Numbered from the stretch's first letter, positions 1 to 12,144 are shown. The stretch is 64,000 nucleotides of DNA from Thelonectria olida (GCA_020736575.1 JAGPYM010000066.1:1-64000), one strand, 5' to 3'. A program made the numbers and translations. Notes: generated from the letters alone by a model not told the origin.

Positions 1-1518
1 TAATATTTATCTCTTGAAAGAACTAATTATCCGGGAATGGAGGAATGAATGGGGCCCCCGACCAGCGAAGCCAGACTTTATGGAGTCGGATATAGGCAAT
101 AGGGCGCTTGAGATCATCCTATTTGAGGAGGCTCAAAGTTGTCTGTCAGCAATGAAATGACTGATGGGAGCCCACAATAAAACCACCGACCCTTAATCAT
201 ATCTTGCCGACCGCAGCAACGAGCTGGACGTGTCATATAGCCGTCGCCCCCAACGTGCCAGCGCCAATGCTGCCCACGACCTCCCGCATCCCACCCCGCT
301 GCCGGGTCAAGAAGCCTAGATCGACCCCGTCAATTAGAGCCTCATATCTATTCCTCGAGCCGCTGACGCCGACAGGGTGGTCAGCCCACCTCGCTCTGTG
401 CGTGGTTGGGGATAAAGGTGCGGGGTAAGTTGTACTCTGCGCTGTTCCCGGGAAGTCTAAATCCTCAGCCTTGGTCTACGATCGAGGTTGCGTTGCATTT
501 GGCTGCTTGTATTCGACCTGAAGTCCAAGGGTATTCTCTTTATTCCTGGGAGCTTGGAAGCTGGGGAAGCTGCATGGCCAAGTTTCCTTGGTTTTGGACC
601 CAATACTAGGTCTGAGAAACGTGCACGGACCGCAATATCTGTATTTGGTGACAATACCAGTGGTTACTCGTACAGTAAGAGGCCGAATTGGCAAGTTGGG
701 CGAGAATCACGGGACGGGAACTTTGGATTGGCATGTCACTGGAGGGGCTGACCTGGTGCCAGGTCACACATACCCCTGCTGTATGGCAAGAACTATTGGG
801 ATCTGCGGCTGTGGTGGCTTATTAGGCACACACGACGAGGCTTATGTATTTGTCATTCTCGGGTGTTTGCTTTTCTTTGGTGGCAGCGGCAGGCAAGGCC
901 GCCTATTTTATTCTGCTTAGCGTGGGCAGGCTGTTGCTGATTCCTTAAAGTAAGCTCCCCGATTCCTAAAAGTATTAGCGTTATTGCCTTATATGTGCAA
1001 CCTCCCTCCGTATAACTCCGTAATTGGACGATATACCATGCACCGATTTCTGCACTTTGACGCCCGACAAAACGGGATGCTGTTTGGGCTTGAAGTGTAA
1101 TGTTTCCCGGCCGCTGTGTCCGTCAGCTTCAGTTGTGGCGAAAGACTGAGCAATAGCTTCGTTTAGGATTCGTGTGTGTGTCGTGCAGGTTTGTTTTTGC
1201 TCACCGGTTTAGGGCTGCTCGCGAGGCGTTCTCGGAGGGTGAGCTGGAATTGAACCACATGACCCACGTTTCATGCTTTTCACATAACTTGCCTTTCACT
1301 GCACTTTACCCTTAGACCTTCTTTGCTCTCCGACTTTTCTAACCCACGCCTCCTGTTACTTTTTCTCCTTGACCCTTTTCGACCTTCCTCTCCCTCGCGT
1401 CTCCACCTCTCAACCTCTCACTCGTGGCCAGCCAGACGCAGCGTTTTTGCCTCCTCAAGCCATTGTCAACTAGGATCCGTCTTGCACACAATCGATTGAT
1501 GAGTTCATTTTCAGAGAG
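1..1518. other. Intergenic, no supported gene
   Basis: No reading frame here shows a recognisable family motif or convincing splice structure. Short frames between 200 and 920 lack any domain signature. The last 200 bases before 1519 are pyrimidine-rich on the + strand (runs of CTC/TTT around 1315-1420), as is common in fungal promoters, so this part probably holds the promoter of the TPR-HET gene. Confidence 0.5.
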
Positions 1519-4500
1519 ATGGCGAATGAGGCAGCAGGTTCCCAAGTCGAAGAACTCACTAGGCACATAGTGGGCGAAGGCATTGATCTAGGGGAGGCGG
1601 CCTCATACGTGGCTAGTATTTCCTACGCATAATACCAAGCCACTGGCAACTCAGCCGATATCGATGACGCTATTCAAAGCGCCGTAATTTCCGTCGCAGA
1701 AACTTCAGAGCATTCGCTGTTAGTAAAACGCCTTTACGTCCTTGGGATGATGTTGGAAGAACGCTTTGAACGGACGGACAGCATGGAAAACTTGGAGAAG
1801 GCTGTCGAGATATCGCATCGTGTAGTCGGCTCAACCCCAGAAAATCATCCGGACCGGGCGGCTTACCTAACTAGCTTGGGCTCCAGGCTAAGAATCCGGT
1901 ATGAACGAATTGGAGATATGGTAGATCTCGAAGAGGCGATCCAGGCACTACAGCAGTCCGTCAACTCAACCCTCGAAGGCCATGATCGGACAGCTCGTTT
2001 GAACGACCTTGCAAACATGTTCAGTCTCCGGTACCAACGAAAGGGAGAGACGAGAGACCTTGAAGAGGCAATTCGATTAGCACGGTACCTAGTAGACTCT
2101 ACTTTGGAGGATGATCCAAACCGGGCGGCCATCTTGAACAACCTGGGGAACAAGTTAGCAAGTCGGTTTGAACGGACGGGGGAGATGCATGACCTGGAAG
2201 ATGCGATCAGGATGATACAGCAAGCAGTCGACTCAACTATGGACGATCGGAATCGGGCACTATGGTTAAATAACCTCGGAAACAACCTTGTACGCCGGTA
2301 TGAACGAACGAGGAACATGCAGGACTTGGATGACGCAATGAAGGCGTTACAGCAGGTGTTCGATTTAACCCCAGAGAGTCATCAGAATCGGGCGGCTTAC
2401 TTGAACAACCTGGGTCTCGCGTTTGCAAAGCGATATAAACAGACAGCAGAAATACAAGACCTCGAAGAGGCGGTTCGAGTAACACGGAAGGCAGTCGACT
2501 CGACTCCGGAAGATCATCCCAGTCGGGTTGCTTGGCTGAATAATTTTGGAGTCTTGCTTATTGATCGATACGAAGCAACAGAAGAGGCGCGATACCTTGA
2601 AGATGCTATTCAGGTAGCACAGAAGGCAGTCGATTTGACTCCAGAAGACCATCCCCGACGGGCAGCTTGGTTGAATAATCTGGGAAGCCATCTTTCTCGT
2701 CGGTACGAGATAACGGGAGAAACAGGAATGTTGGAAGCAGCAATCCGAATAGCACAGCAGGCAGTTGACTTAACCCCAGAGAGTCAACCAGACCGGGCAG
2801 TGTCCTTGAGCAACCTGGGCGACATGCTTGAAAGCCGGTATAAACGGACGGGGGAGGTGCGAGACCTGGAAGAGTCGATCCGGATGGCACAGCAGGCAGT
2901 CCACTCGATCCCATCAGACCATCCCGATCGGGCGGATTTGTCATATACCTTGAAAAGGAGGATCAAAGTTAGGGATGAGCGGCCAAACACGCCAATTTAC
3001 GGATACAAGCCGTTGGACCCATTCAAGCACGAAATACGACTTCTTAACCTTCTACCTGCGGCTGCAGGAGATGTCATAGCGTGCAGTCTCTTTCACGCTT
3101 CTCTGGACGATAACCCTCAATACGCCGCACTTTCATACGTCTGGGGAGACACCAATGACAAGCACACTATACTGCTAGATGGCACTCCATTCACAGTGAC
3201 CAGAAATCTAGAAATCGTACTTCGACGAATGCGGGCGCGTAATCTGACGTAGCCATTATGGGTCGATGCAGTGTGCATAAATCAAAATGATGTGGCTGAA
3301 AAGGGTCATCAGATTCAGAACATGCGATCAATATATCAACAAGCGTTCGCTGTGTTCAGCTGGCTTGGGGAAGCTGATGCCGATACTCATCTCGCAATGC
3401 GGCTGATCGAGGCTATTGGCAGCGAAGAAGTGGGCGTCGATACTGCCTTGGATGCTAGCGCCACCCACGCGGATATCCAGGATATATCTCCGAATGAGAA
3501 GGACGATCTAGGCTCAGACTTCTGGAAAGCTGTAGTTAGGTTATTAGATCGTCCATATTGGAGACGTGGCTGGATTGTTCAAGAGCTAGCTGTCGCGCAG
3601 TCAGCAAAAATTTTGCTGGGGTGTGGGACCTATTGGACGCCTTGGCGGTTTCTTGTCACCACAGCTTCAAAACGAGTACGTCTGCTGCGTCAAGGACAAG
3701 CATTTGCAATCCTAGGGGACATCGGTGGGGGCTATGAGACTACGGCGTCGATAGTTCTCGCCTTTCACACAAAGAGGCATCTAAGCATCGGCGAATTGCT
3801 CCGACTCTCGCGCAACCACCATACAACCGAACCACACGATCGTTTATACGCGTTTCTCGGTCTGATGAACGACCGGGATCGATCTGCATTTCCCCCTGAT
3901 TACTCGAAGCCTATTTCACAACTGAGCGCGGAACTCGTCAAACACACCATCGAAGTTGAAGGAAATTTGGATGCGTTGCATATGTATCGCATTCATATGC
4001 ACCAAACGCCTTCTTGGGTGCCACAAATAACAACTCCAATGTCCGGCGAAGATTCATGGCATCGATTAGACACAGAATATTGTGCTTCCGGCGGAACGCA
4101 GGCCGTTGTGGGGTTCTCCACGGACCTCGGAACAATAACGATTCGCGGCTTCATTGTCGACACAATTGCATCATGTTGGGGGCCATTTGATTCAAAGGAA
4201 GTCCTCTTTACAAAGCTTCTCTGCACACGGGAATTCCAAGATGCTGCACTAAACGCCATGATGTCGCAGGGGCAACCCGACACCTTTGAAGGAATGGAAG
4301 AAAGCATCTGGCGCACACTTGTTGCAGACAGAGCTTGGGGTTTGCTGTCGCTCGAATCGAGTTCATTTCGCGATATGTATCGCCTAATTTCGTCAAGATC
4401 CCAAGAGCTGGCGGAAATGGATACGGCTGGCGTGGACATTAATGAGTTGATGAAATACCTGGCCGTTGATGTCCTCCCTTATGTCTTGGGCACTGAAGCA

Positions 4501-4749
4501 GCTTTACTTGGTCGCTGCTTCGCTACCACGCGAGGCGGGCGTATTGCAACGGCCCCTCCAGCTACACGGAACGGAGATTTATTATGTGTTCTCTACGGTG
4601 GATCCGTCGTCCACGTGCTCAGGGAGGAGGAAGACCATTATATACTTGTGGGAGAAGCGTATGTTCATGATTTGATGAACGGGGAGGTTATACAGTCTTA
4701 TCAAAGTGGCGAGAGTGAGTTGCGGGAGCAGGACTTCACTATTTGGTGA
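1519..4749 (+). pseudogene. TPR-repeat/HET-domain protein, broken by two in-frame stops
   Basis: One continuous frame from the ATG at 1519 to the stop at 4747-4749 (1077 codons) is interrupted by TAA at 1630-1632 and TAG at 3250-3252, with no shift of frame at either place. Codons after the first stop encode nine tandem repeats of about 45 residues (consensus DLEEAIRMAQQAVD...WLNNLG), a TPR-type array. Then comes a HET domain (PF06985 type): AALSYVWGD, then the second stop, then LWVDAVCINQ, RGWIVQELA and DRLYAFLGL. HET proteins act in heterokaryon incompatibility and related cell death; TPR arrays usually sense or bind partners. Known fungal NLR-like proteins usually carry HET at the N-terminus and repeats at the C-terminus, so the order here is reversed. 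I found no good splice pair removing either stop. The second stop falls inside the HET core, so a full protein is not expected without readthrough or editing. Confidence 0.85.
1771..2976 (+). repeat. Tandem TPR-coding repeats, about 135 bp unit, nine copies
   Basis: Nine in-frame units of about 45 codons follow one another. Each has an acidic helix starting near DLEEAI, a QQAVDSTPEDHP-like turn and a helix around WLNNLG ending in RYER. Copies differ at many positions, so this is a diverged protein repeat and not a young DNA duplication. Confidence 0.85.
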
Positions 4750-5551
4750 AGGGGTATGGCGTCGTTTATGGGCGCGATCTGGAAGAGCTATCATTCCATT
4801 TGCTCCTAGGCGATAGGGTACCTAGACACTTGTTTTCTCCTATACAGATTGAGACCATATATGTATTCTATCCTTGCAAAAGAGTGTTCAAAAGGGAAAT
4901 CGATTCAAGATATGGTCTTAGGCATCCGTTCTATCAAGGCTGAAGTTAGGTCAGACGTGCTTTTAAAGCAACTACTGTTTGAACACGTAGCGCGCCTGGC
5001 CACTCATTGTATATGTAGGTATGGTAAGGTCGATAAGATAGTAGAGGTGCAGCATTCTCCTCGGCCTCTCTGTTTAGTAGCAATTTCTGAATCTCGAATG
5101 TGCCCCATGAGACGGGTTTTGCCGACCAGGTTGTGCGCTTCGGCGGGACGACCTTTCACATTTTATGTGGCCGAGTTGTCACCCGTTAGTATAATCTCCC
5201 CGTGTACACCAATACAGTTTGACTACCTAAAGTATCTAGTAAAGGGCAGACATGGGAAGTATATTAACCCTGTATACGATACGTAATGGACATACAATAT
5301 TATACTCACTTTTAATGCCAAAACTGTGAAGCTACCTATACTTGAAAGCATTATCTATCAAGCATTCGCGCCATTGAGAATCGCACGCTTGTGTTGGGTT
5401 CAGCCATGAGTCGAATGTGCCAGGTATGTTGAAGGAAGTTGAGATGTAGGGATAGTCGCAGACAGAACGCTCAAAATTCCAGAATTTTGGGTTGGGAAAG
5501 TTCTAATTGTATCAAGAAGAATCTTGAATGAATGTATTGGCTTGGATTTGG
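4750..5551. other. Intergenic, no supported gene
   Basis: This stretch lies between the HET pseudogene and the convergent membrane-protein gene. Short frames on the + strand (for example 4849-5286) have no recognisable motif and no conserved continuation. I see nothing else in it. Confidence 0.5.
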
Positions 5552-6910
5552 TTATCTCCTAGGGGCTGGTAACATTCCATTCGTGCTAGTATAATTCCTG
5601 GAATGATATGATGCTGTGGTGCTAGTCACAAGGTCTTTTTGGCTGTCATTATCGTCGCTACCCGTAGTTGTCTTCATCTCGAAAGACTGCTGCACCTCAA
5701 TTCCGGCCTTATCGGCGCCGAGGACGGAACGGTCGTGGCTGTGGGTATTATGTGTGATATTATCGTAGTTGTGTAAACTGCCATGGGCATATCGACCGGC
5801 GGTAGGATTCGTCGATGATTTAGTAAACGAGCCAACGAGGCCGGGGAAGGTTCGAGAAGAGAGGGGCTTGAGTGACGGCACGCAGGCGCAGATGATGGCG
5901 ATGTTGCACTCGAGGCCGGACCAAATGGCAATATCGATTCCCTTGACTGAAACTGCATTAGCTATATCATCTACCGCAACTAGTAAGTGGTTGCTTGCCT
6001 GGTCGCTCAGAAATAGGAACGGAACTATAAGCCCATAGTGAATACAGTCTGATGATGGCGATGATGCAAGCTCTGTATATTGCACCATGTCAGTACCGAA
6101 AGCCTCCAGCGAGGGCAAATTGTGATACTTACACACCACCGGCGGCAAAGACTCCCATCAACACGTATTTCACCCTTCTTGCAATTTGCAAGCCTTGAAG
6201 GAATGGCATCGGCGCAATCAACAACACAATATCGTTCACGATATTGATGCCCGCAAATGCGTATCGCATCGCTCGGTTGTCGAGACACTTGCCTGGAATT
6301 GAGTCATCCCAGTACTTCGCAACAGGCCAGCAAGTAATGATGGTCAGCAGCAGACAGAGAGTTCCGTAGATGGACAGGAAGATGATGAGACCAATGAAGA
6401 GACGTCTTGCGGCCGGGGTGACAAAGATGCGCAAGCACTGGATGGAGATGGAGAGTTTGACGGCCAGATGGCAGACTGTGTAGGAGATGACGCTTGCGAC
6501 TGTTGCTTGGATAAATGGCGAGAGAAGCTTGGGATCGGGGGGTTCACCCAGACCATAGCGAACCTCTAAGGGATAATTAGATGTGAAATCCTTGAGCTCA
6601 CTACTCAGTAGTAGTACTTACGCTCCATGACTGCGACCAAGAACCCCAATGTGCCGAACTAAGACAATGTCAGCCACTGTAACAAGTCTTCACAGTCGGA
6701 TTGAATGTGCCATACTGTAGAGATTATTATGAAGGCATCGTCAGCGCCCATACTCCTGACCAGCCACACCCGAGTGAAAATTCGAAGAACCACAAAAATA
6801 ATGGCCAGGACAGTGAACGTAAACCCTACCCCCACCAGGGCGTAGTTCTGCTTGGGAACGAAGATATCTGAGACATACATGATAAAGAAGACCGGGCAGC
6901 CGGGGAACAT
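5552..6910 (-). CDS. Rhodopsin-like seven-helix integral membrane protein (PTH11-related type)
   Basis: Model: complement(join(5552..5952, 6026..6072, 6133..6565, 6622..6658, 6716..6910)), about 370 residues. All four introns have GT-AG ends; donors are GTAAGT twice, GTATGG and a weak GTTCCG. The protein has hydrophobic helices throughout and the motifs of the fungal rhodopsin-like integral membrane family: an N-terminal helix ending RIFTRVW, a DDAFI motif, CWPVAKYWD in the loop before helix 5, IIAIIRLYSL in helix 6, then ECNIAIICACVPSLKPL. The C-terminal 110 residues are hydrophilic and probably cytoplasmic. No CFEM domain precedes the helices, unlike the receptor at 54.6 kb. Start is the ATG at 6910 or, equally possible, 6880. 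Family members are orphan surface proteins, a few linked to host or surface sensing; no ligand can be inferred. The 73-nt intron at 5953-6025 is the weakest join, but it restores the family frame. Confidence 0.85.
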
Positions 6911-8895
6911 AAACCGGGAATCGAATATAATTACGTTCAAGCCCGAGATTGGCCTCGAGTTAGGGGTAGATGCGCGTGGAGAAGGGAAGAGGGGCCCAGG
7001 AAAGAACAGGTCGATCCTTCGCTGGATGCAGTATCGTTCTTATATGTATAAAGCTGACGCGGATTCAAGCGGCTGAAAAGCCCGACATGGATTTCAGTCA
7101 AGTATCTTCGTAGAGACCAGCCAACCTGATAGCTCCCCATTCCCTGGATGCAAACTCTTCATCCCTTTTCGATTGGTTTTGCTTTTGGGCGGGCAATGAT
7201 AGGCCTTGTCTTATGGGGTTCAACCTTCCTTTGTAGTAGTAGTAGTACATATACTTGCATGAGGCATCCCAGTGTTGATGTGCCGGGTGTCACGTTGAAG
7301 ACCAAGTCGAGGAAGGATCGACAAGAACTCAAGAGAACCATCCTCAAGCTGGAGTATGCCTCCAAAGGCAGAAGCTGAGACCAGGGAGTGCCCAGGCCTG
7401 ATGTGATGACAATCACATACGTTTCTGGTTCGTCCCATTTTCGTTTCCCCCCTTCAGGTCCCGAGCTTAGGGTCAGTCTCTGGGGGCCCCTGTTCGGGAG
7501 TGAAACTCCATTCATCCCCTGAAGGAGGGTCGGCTAAAGCAGACCGACGACTCGAGTGGTAATGCATTCAAAGCCACATTGTAGTTTGCATGGTTGCCTA
7601 GGGCCTTAAAACACGATGTCGTTCAATGCAGTAAGAAGACGGCTTTGTCATGCCATCTCTACATGTCAAACGTGCTTCAGAGAGTGAGCGCCAAGGTAGT
7701 AGATCACTGGAATGGTACGTTCATCGGTGTGGTGAGTGGCTGCTTCTGAGCACAAATGAAAAACAGACGTGCCGTGCCGTTCCGCGGGCCTCGGAGCGCC
7801 TCGTCCGACACGGTCGGCGTCGGCGGGATATAAAGTCTTTTACATGGCCAGAATCAGGACCCCGAGATGAAGGCTAAAGCAGGCGTGGTTCTCAGACTCG
7901 GAACGGTGCCTTTGCGGCTTTTTCGGAGGCATAAGCACTAAATTGATCGACGAGGGGAACCCATGGCAGATCAGGCGCACTGTCATTTGCCATTGTACGA
8001 GCGTCTCCCACTCTCCTTTATGTTCAAAATCATCGATAGCCAGTACGTGTATCACGCCGTTGCACCTACGCGGGACAGCAACGCTCTTCTCTTGCCTAGG
8101 CTCAAAGGACATGTGCCGTAGCCATGGGCACGATTCAATACCAGCGAAGATACCCCTATGTTGGCAATATTTCTTGAGCGGTTGAAGCGCTGGTTTGAAG
8201 GCGATTTGCTTATCTCCCGTGCCGCCTAGTTCCGGCAACCTGGTCTCGGTAACCTTCAACCTGCAGTAGCCCAATGGTCGACAAGTGAGGGATCTGAATC
8301 CTTCGCCGGCTGAACTCCTGGTGTGCCGTGCTAAGAGATTGATGGCGGCCCTTTCGCCGTCCTCCGCGGCTTGCTGCGATGACAAGATGTCTGGGAAAGA
8401 CAGCGAGCCTTGAGTTTGCTGGAGAATAACTACACGTATTGAGAATGAGAATTGCCAAGTTCTTGTTCGACAACCAATCGAGTGGGGGATCGCCGTGGCA
8501 CTGTCCGGCTCAGGCACCGGTTAATCAGCCGCACGTCAAAGTTGTTGCAGAAAGCAATCGGTCCTAACATCATGCCGAAAGATGCTTGTACCAAGCGGCA
8601 TGGGTATGGGCATGAGGCCATTGCCCCTTGCGGAAGTTGCTTTTTCGTGCTTACCCCTCCAAATTGAAGGATTCCAACAATGGCCGGGGTCAAATATTGC
8701 CCTTGGCAGCCCAGCCTCCAGTTCGCTTCTCGGCCTCCGACGTCGATGACAAATGAATCCCCTCGCGACCCGTCGGGCGATTGTGGCGGCCTCATAAATG
8801 CAACCATCCCTCCTGAGACATTAAACACCCGGTTCTGGTACGTTTGACGTCAATTTGCTTTTGCTTCCGCGGGATAGGATTCAGGATCGACCAGC
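6911..8895. other. Intergenic, about 2 kb, no supported gene
   Basis: Several frames of 75-225 codons occur on both strands (largest on the minus strand near 7840-8517), but none shows a domain, signal peptide or intron pattern. This probably contains promoters for the membrane protein and, at the right end, the amidohydrolase; a TATA-like CATAAATG lies at about 8793-8800, roughly 100 bp before the amidohydrolase start. Confidence 0.45.
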
Positions 8896-10073
8896 ATGAA
8901 GTCTTCCATCCTTTCAACATGTTACTTGGTGGCATCAGGCATTCTGGGCGTGTCAGCCATAGGCTCGACGGTCAAAGTAGATGTTCATGCGCATTTTGTG
9001 CCTGACTTCTATGCGCAAGCGTTGAAGGATGCCGGACACACACCAGGTCCCGATGGCATGCCAGCTATCCCGGTTAGTACTCCAAAACATGTGGTGATGC
9101 GTGCTGTGATGTCTAACGCCAGTTCTAGGCCTGGACTCCCGAAGCTCACCTTGACTTCATGAAGGCGCAAAATATAGACAAGTCTTATTTGTCCATCTCG
9201 AGCCCTGGAGTCTATCTTACTGTGCCTTCCAAGGCGGCGACAAAGAAAGCCATCAATTTGGCCCGTCGGGTCAACAAGTATGCGTCGCAACTCAAGGCTC
9301 AATACCCTGACAAATTCGGCTTCTTTGCGTCCCTCCCTCTGCCAGACGTTCAGGCATCCTTGGAAGAAATCAAATATTGCTTCACCAAGCTGGACCCGAA
9401 ACCCGATGGCATCATCCTTATGTCCAATTCCTACGGAATGTACTTCGGTGACCCAGACCTGGATCCCGTTTACAAGGCTCTCGACAAGCTCAACGTGACA
9501 ATCTTCGAGCACCCGACGACGCCGTGCACTGAGTACAATGCCCTGAGATTTCACACCAATGCAAATGCTCCTGTAATTACGCAAAAGCAATGGCAGGCTC
9601 TCAACCGACCGGTAGCAACACGCCAGTTTGCTGCGCCTACCCTCGATTTCCCCTTCGACACAGCTCGCACTTTTGCTGATCTGTTCTATTCCGAGGTGCC
9701 GAGTCGGTTTTCGCATCTCAAATGGATCATTCCTCATGCTGGCGGCGGCCTCATCCCAACATTGGATCGGATAGTCGGGTACAGCACGCTCTATCCCAAC
9801 CTCAATTTGACCGAATCATCTATGAAAGAGACTCTCGCTAGAAGCTTCTACTTCGACCTCGCCGGTCCATGGCCCGTCACCTCTGCCATTCCACCCTTGC
9901 TTCGATGGGTTGACTATACGAAAATCGTATGGGGAAGCGATACGCCCTTCACCCCATGGGCCTCAGCTGCGAAGGGAATTGTCGCCTTTGACCAGGATAT
10001 TGACACGGTGTTTGACAACTCGAGCAAAGCCGAGGCTGTCAGACAAGATAATGCAAAGAAGTTGTTTGACTAA
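8896..10073 (+). CDS. Amidohydrolase-family decarboxylase (6-methylsalicylate/ACMS decarboxylase-like) with signal peptide
   Basis: Model: join(8896..9072, 9129..10073), 373 residues; the single intron runs GTTAGT to TTCTAG. The metal-binding VDVHAHF motif sits at residues 28-34 (His31, His33), IIPHAGGG marks the later metal-ligand strand and VWGSDTPF supplies the aspartate of the TIM-barrel amidohydrolase_2 fold. The layout fits the ACMSD/6-methylsalicylate decarboxylase group, which removes CO2 from an aromatic or muconate acid using a metal ion. The first 25 residues have a hydrophobic core (LVASGILGVSA) like a secretion signal, which is unusual since many relatives are cytosolic. No polyketide synthase for methylsalicylate is in this window, so the substrate is not set by context. 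Start chosen for the signal peptide and TATA-like spacing. Confidence 0.85.
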
Positions 10074-10606
10074 ATGATACAATAGAGTAGTAGCGTAGCG
10101 GGTTGGCAGTTCACCATTACGAAACAAACATGTAATTCATTAATCAAGTAATCAACGGTTTTTCCCCGTCGTAATTCAATCTCAGATATGACATTTGAAG
10201 AATCCCTTGCTAAAGTGAAATGGGGATAGAAATCTCTAAAAATGAAATCATTTTCTAGAAAGTTTTAAAGGAAAAAGGAATAAAAAGGAAAAATAAAAGG
10301 ATTAAATAGTAAATTTTTCTTATATAAATCTTAATATTACTAGTATGTTTATATTTTATATTTTATTTAGATCGTGAGTCTGGGCCAGTAGTTTAAACCC
10401 AACCCACGAAAATAAAGCAATAAAGCGCTCTATGAAATGCTGGCGGTTAGATAGTTTGGTTAATATAGTTGCTTCGCATTATTGAGCTATTGACTTCTCC
10501 TCTCAGAGGGAGCCCGGCCACATTTACAAAATCTCACTTGGTTCTCAATAAACCCAGAAGCCGCATGATACTAAAACCCTCGAGTAGCATTCTTGCCAGG
10601 GGGTGA
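10074..10606. other. Intergenic, A/T-rich convergent 3' region
   Basis: This lies between two genes ending towards each other. From about 10200 to 10370 it is strongly A/T-rich (runs such as AAAGGAAAAATAAAAGG and TTTATATTTTATATTTTATT), unlike the rest of the window. No gene is seen. Confidence 0.5.
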
Positions 10607-12144
10607 TCAACCTTCTGCCTTTCCCGCTCGCATATCAGGAAGCTTCAAACCCCGAAGAAAATCTTTAGCACCCTGAACAGACCTCGCTGTCATCAAAGGC
10701 CCTTTTTTGTGAGCGCCTTTCTTCTTCCTATCCGGCCAGACGACCTTGGACTCATCATCCTGACTCCACCACCCAGATCCTCCTCGACGCCAAATCTCGC
10801 TTCGTCGCGTCCTCGATGCCTGAAGTTGATCGTTTGCAAGCTCGCCGTAAACCTGTAACGGATTCGGAGGTGTTACCAGCTTAGCCGGACCGTCTTCTAT
10901 CAACGCACCCAGCTTCTCTAGTCTCGCCTCGTCCCAGAACACGTACCCCCATCGCTGATAGCTCCGAAACTCTGGTTGTGCAACTAACTCACTTGGAAAG
11001 CTGTCCCGATGTACCAACTCGAATATCTTCGCGGGCCCTGCGTCTCCTGGGATGTCGGGGTAAGTTGGGATGCCCAGGACTCGAGCCTTTTCATCTGGTA
11101 ACAGCTCTGAGATAGGCAAATATGTGGCCAAAGTAACATCAGGCGTACGCTCCAGTCGCTCGCAGAGGAAGTCTGACGCGCCCACGGGCTCGTCTTCGCG
11201 GTTGTCGCCGCCGTGAAGGATGCGACGGCGCTCGTCGAATGTTTGCGCCTGGACAAGGGCGTGGAGTGTCTCAAGGCCTCGGCTTAGGACGCGCTGGGCT
11301 AGCGGGGAGCTCTCGTCGGTGATGAGGTCGATTCCAAAGTAACCCCAAGAGACGTCGTGTTGTACGAGGTCGTTGAATGCTGCGAGGGATTTTAGCATGT
11401 CTGCCAGACTCGCGGGGACACTAGTGATAAACATGAAGACAGGGCAATGCTGTTAGGATTTGGGGTACCGAACCTACCAGGTGCAATAAGATATGTTAGG
11501 AGATTATTGACGCAACTGAGCTGCTCGAGCTCAAACTTGGGGAGTTTGGGGAACCATGAGTCCCAAATTCCGTCGTCTTCCGAGGAGGAGAGCTTGTAGA
11601 GGCTGCAGCATATCTCGAAGCGGTACAAGGAGCGTTCAAAACGATGTAACTCAGAATTTGATGGCCTTGGCAGCGGCATTTCTGTGCTTTGATCGGCACC
11701 ACCGCAGTCGTGCTCGATATTGGCTGCCTGGAAGGGAGGACGATCAAGGAGCTGACGGGACAAAGCCTGAGAAAGGTAGCCGACGTGGGTGTGGACGCGG
11801 TAAGCGGCTAGTGCATCGGCCAGAGACCATTCTGGCTGGGAAGATGTTGTGTCTTTTCTGATGAGGTTTGCCTCGACGAAGGCGGGGAGTGCGAGAGAAT
11901 GACGAACTGGCAGTCGAGCGGCAGCGAGTGCAACGATAGCCTCACGCTGGACATGGGGATGGATGTGGCGTGACAACACAGCTGTCGTGGTGGCTTGCTC
12001 AGTGGCGGCGAAGGCGTTGTAAAAGGCGGAGCATGTTAAGGCCAGCGATCGGAGAGACGGAGGGTCGGGACTCAGACGGAGGATATGATGGCGAAGCTCC
12101 AGAGGGAGACTCTGGATTGTCAAGGATGGCGCTTTTTCAGCCAT
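10607..12144 (-). CDS. F-box domain protein
   Basis: Two exons. Exon 1 starts at the ATG at 12144 (complement) and ends near 11474-11478; exon 2 starts near 11400-11420 and ends at 10607. Two splice solutions keep the frame: intron 11421-11473 (weak donor GTTCGG) or 11401-11477 (better donor GTAGGT); I cannot choose. Residues 8-45 form an F-box (IQSLPLELRHHILRLS, then LRSLALTCSAFYNAF). F-box proteins link substrates to SCF ubiquitin ligases through Skp1. The rest has no clear repeats (no WD40, LRR or Kelch), and the C-terminus is basic (DRKKKGAHKKG). Proteins of this shape are expanded in filamentous ascomycetes, mostly with unknown targets. Confidence 0.8.

Noticed and set aside
1..920. Several 65-110 codon frames at the window start
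   Set aside because: Overlapping on both strands, no motif and no splice structure.
4743..5286. Possible continuation or small gene after the HET frame
   Set aside because: Overlapping short frames without motif; the HET frame closes at 4749.
7840..8517. 225-codon minus-strand frame in the 6.9-8.9 kb gap
   Set aside because: No domain, signal peptide or splice support; composition looks random.
9009..9737. 242-codon minus-strand frame over the amidohydrolase
   Set aside because: It is the antisense of a well-supported coding exon and has no motif of its own.
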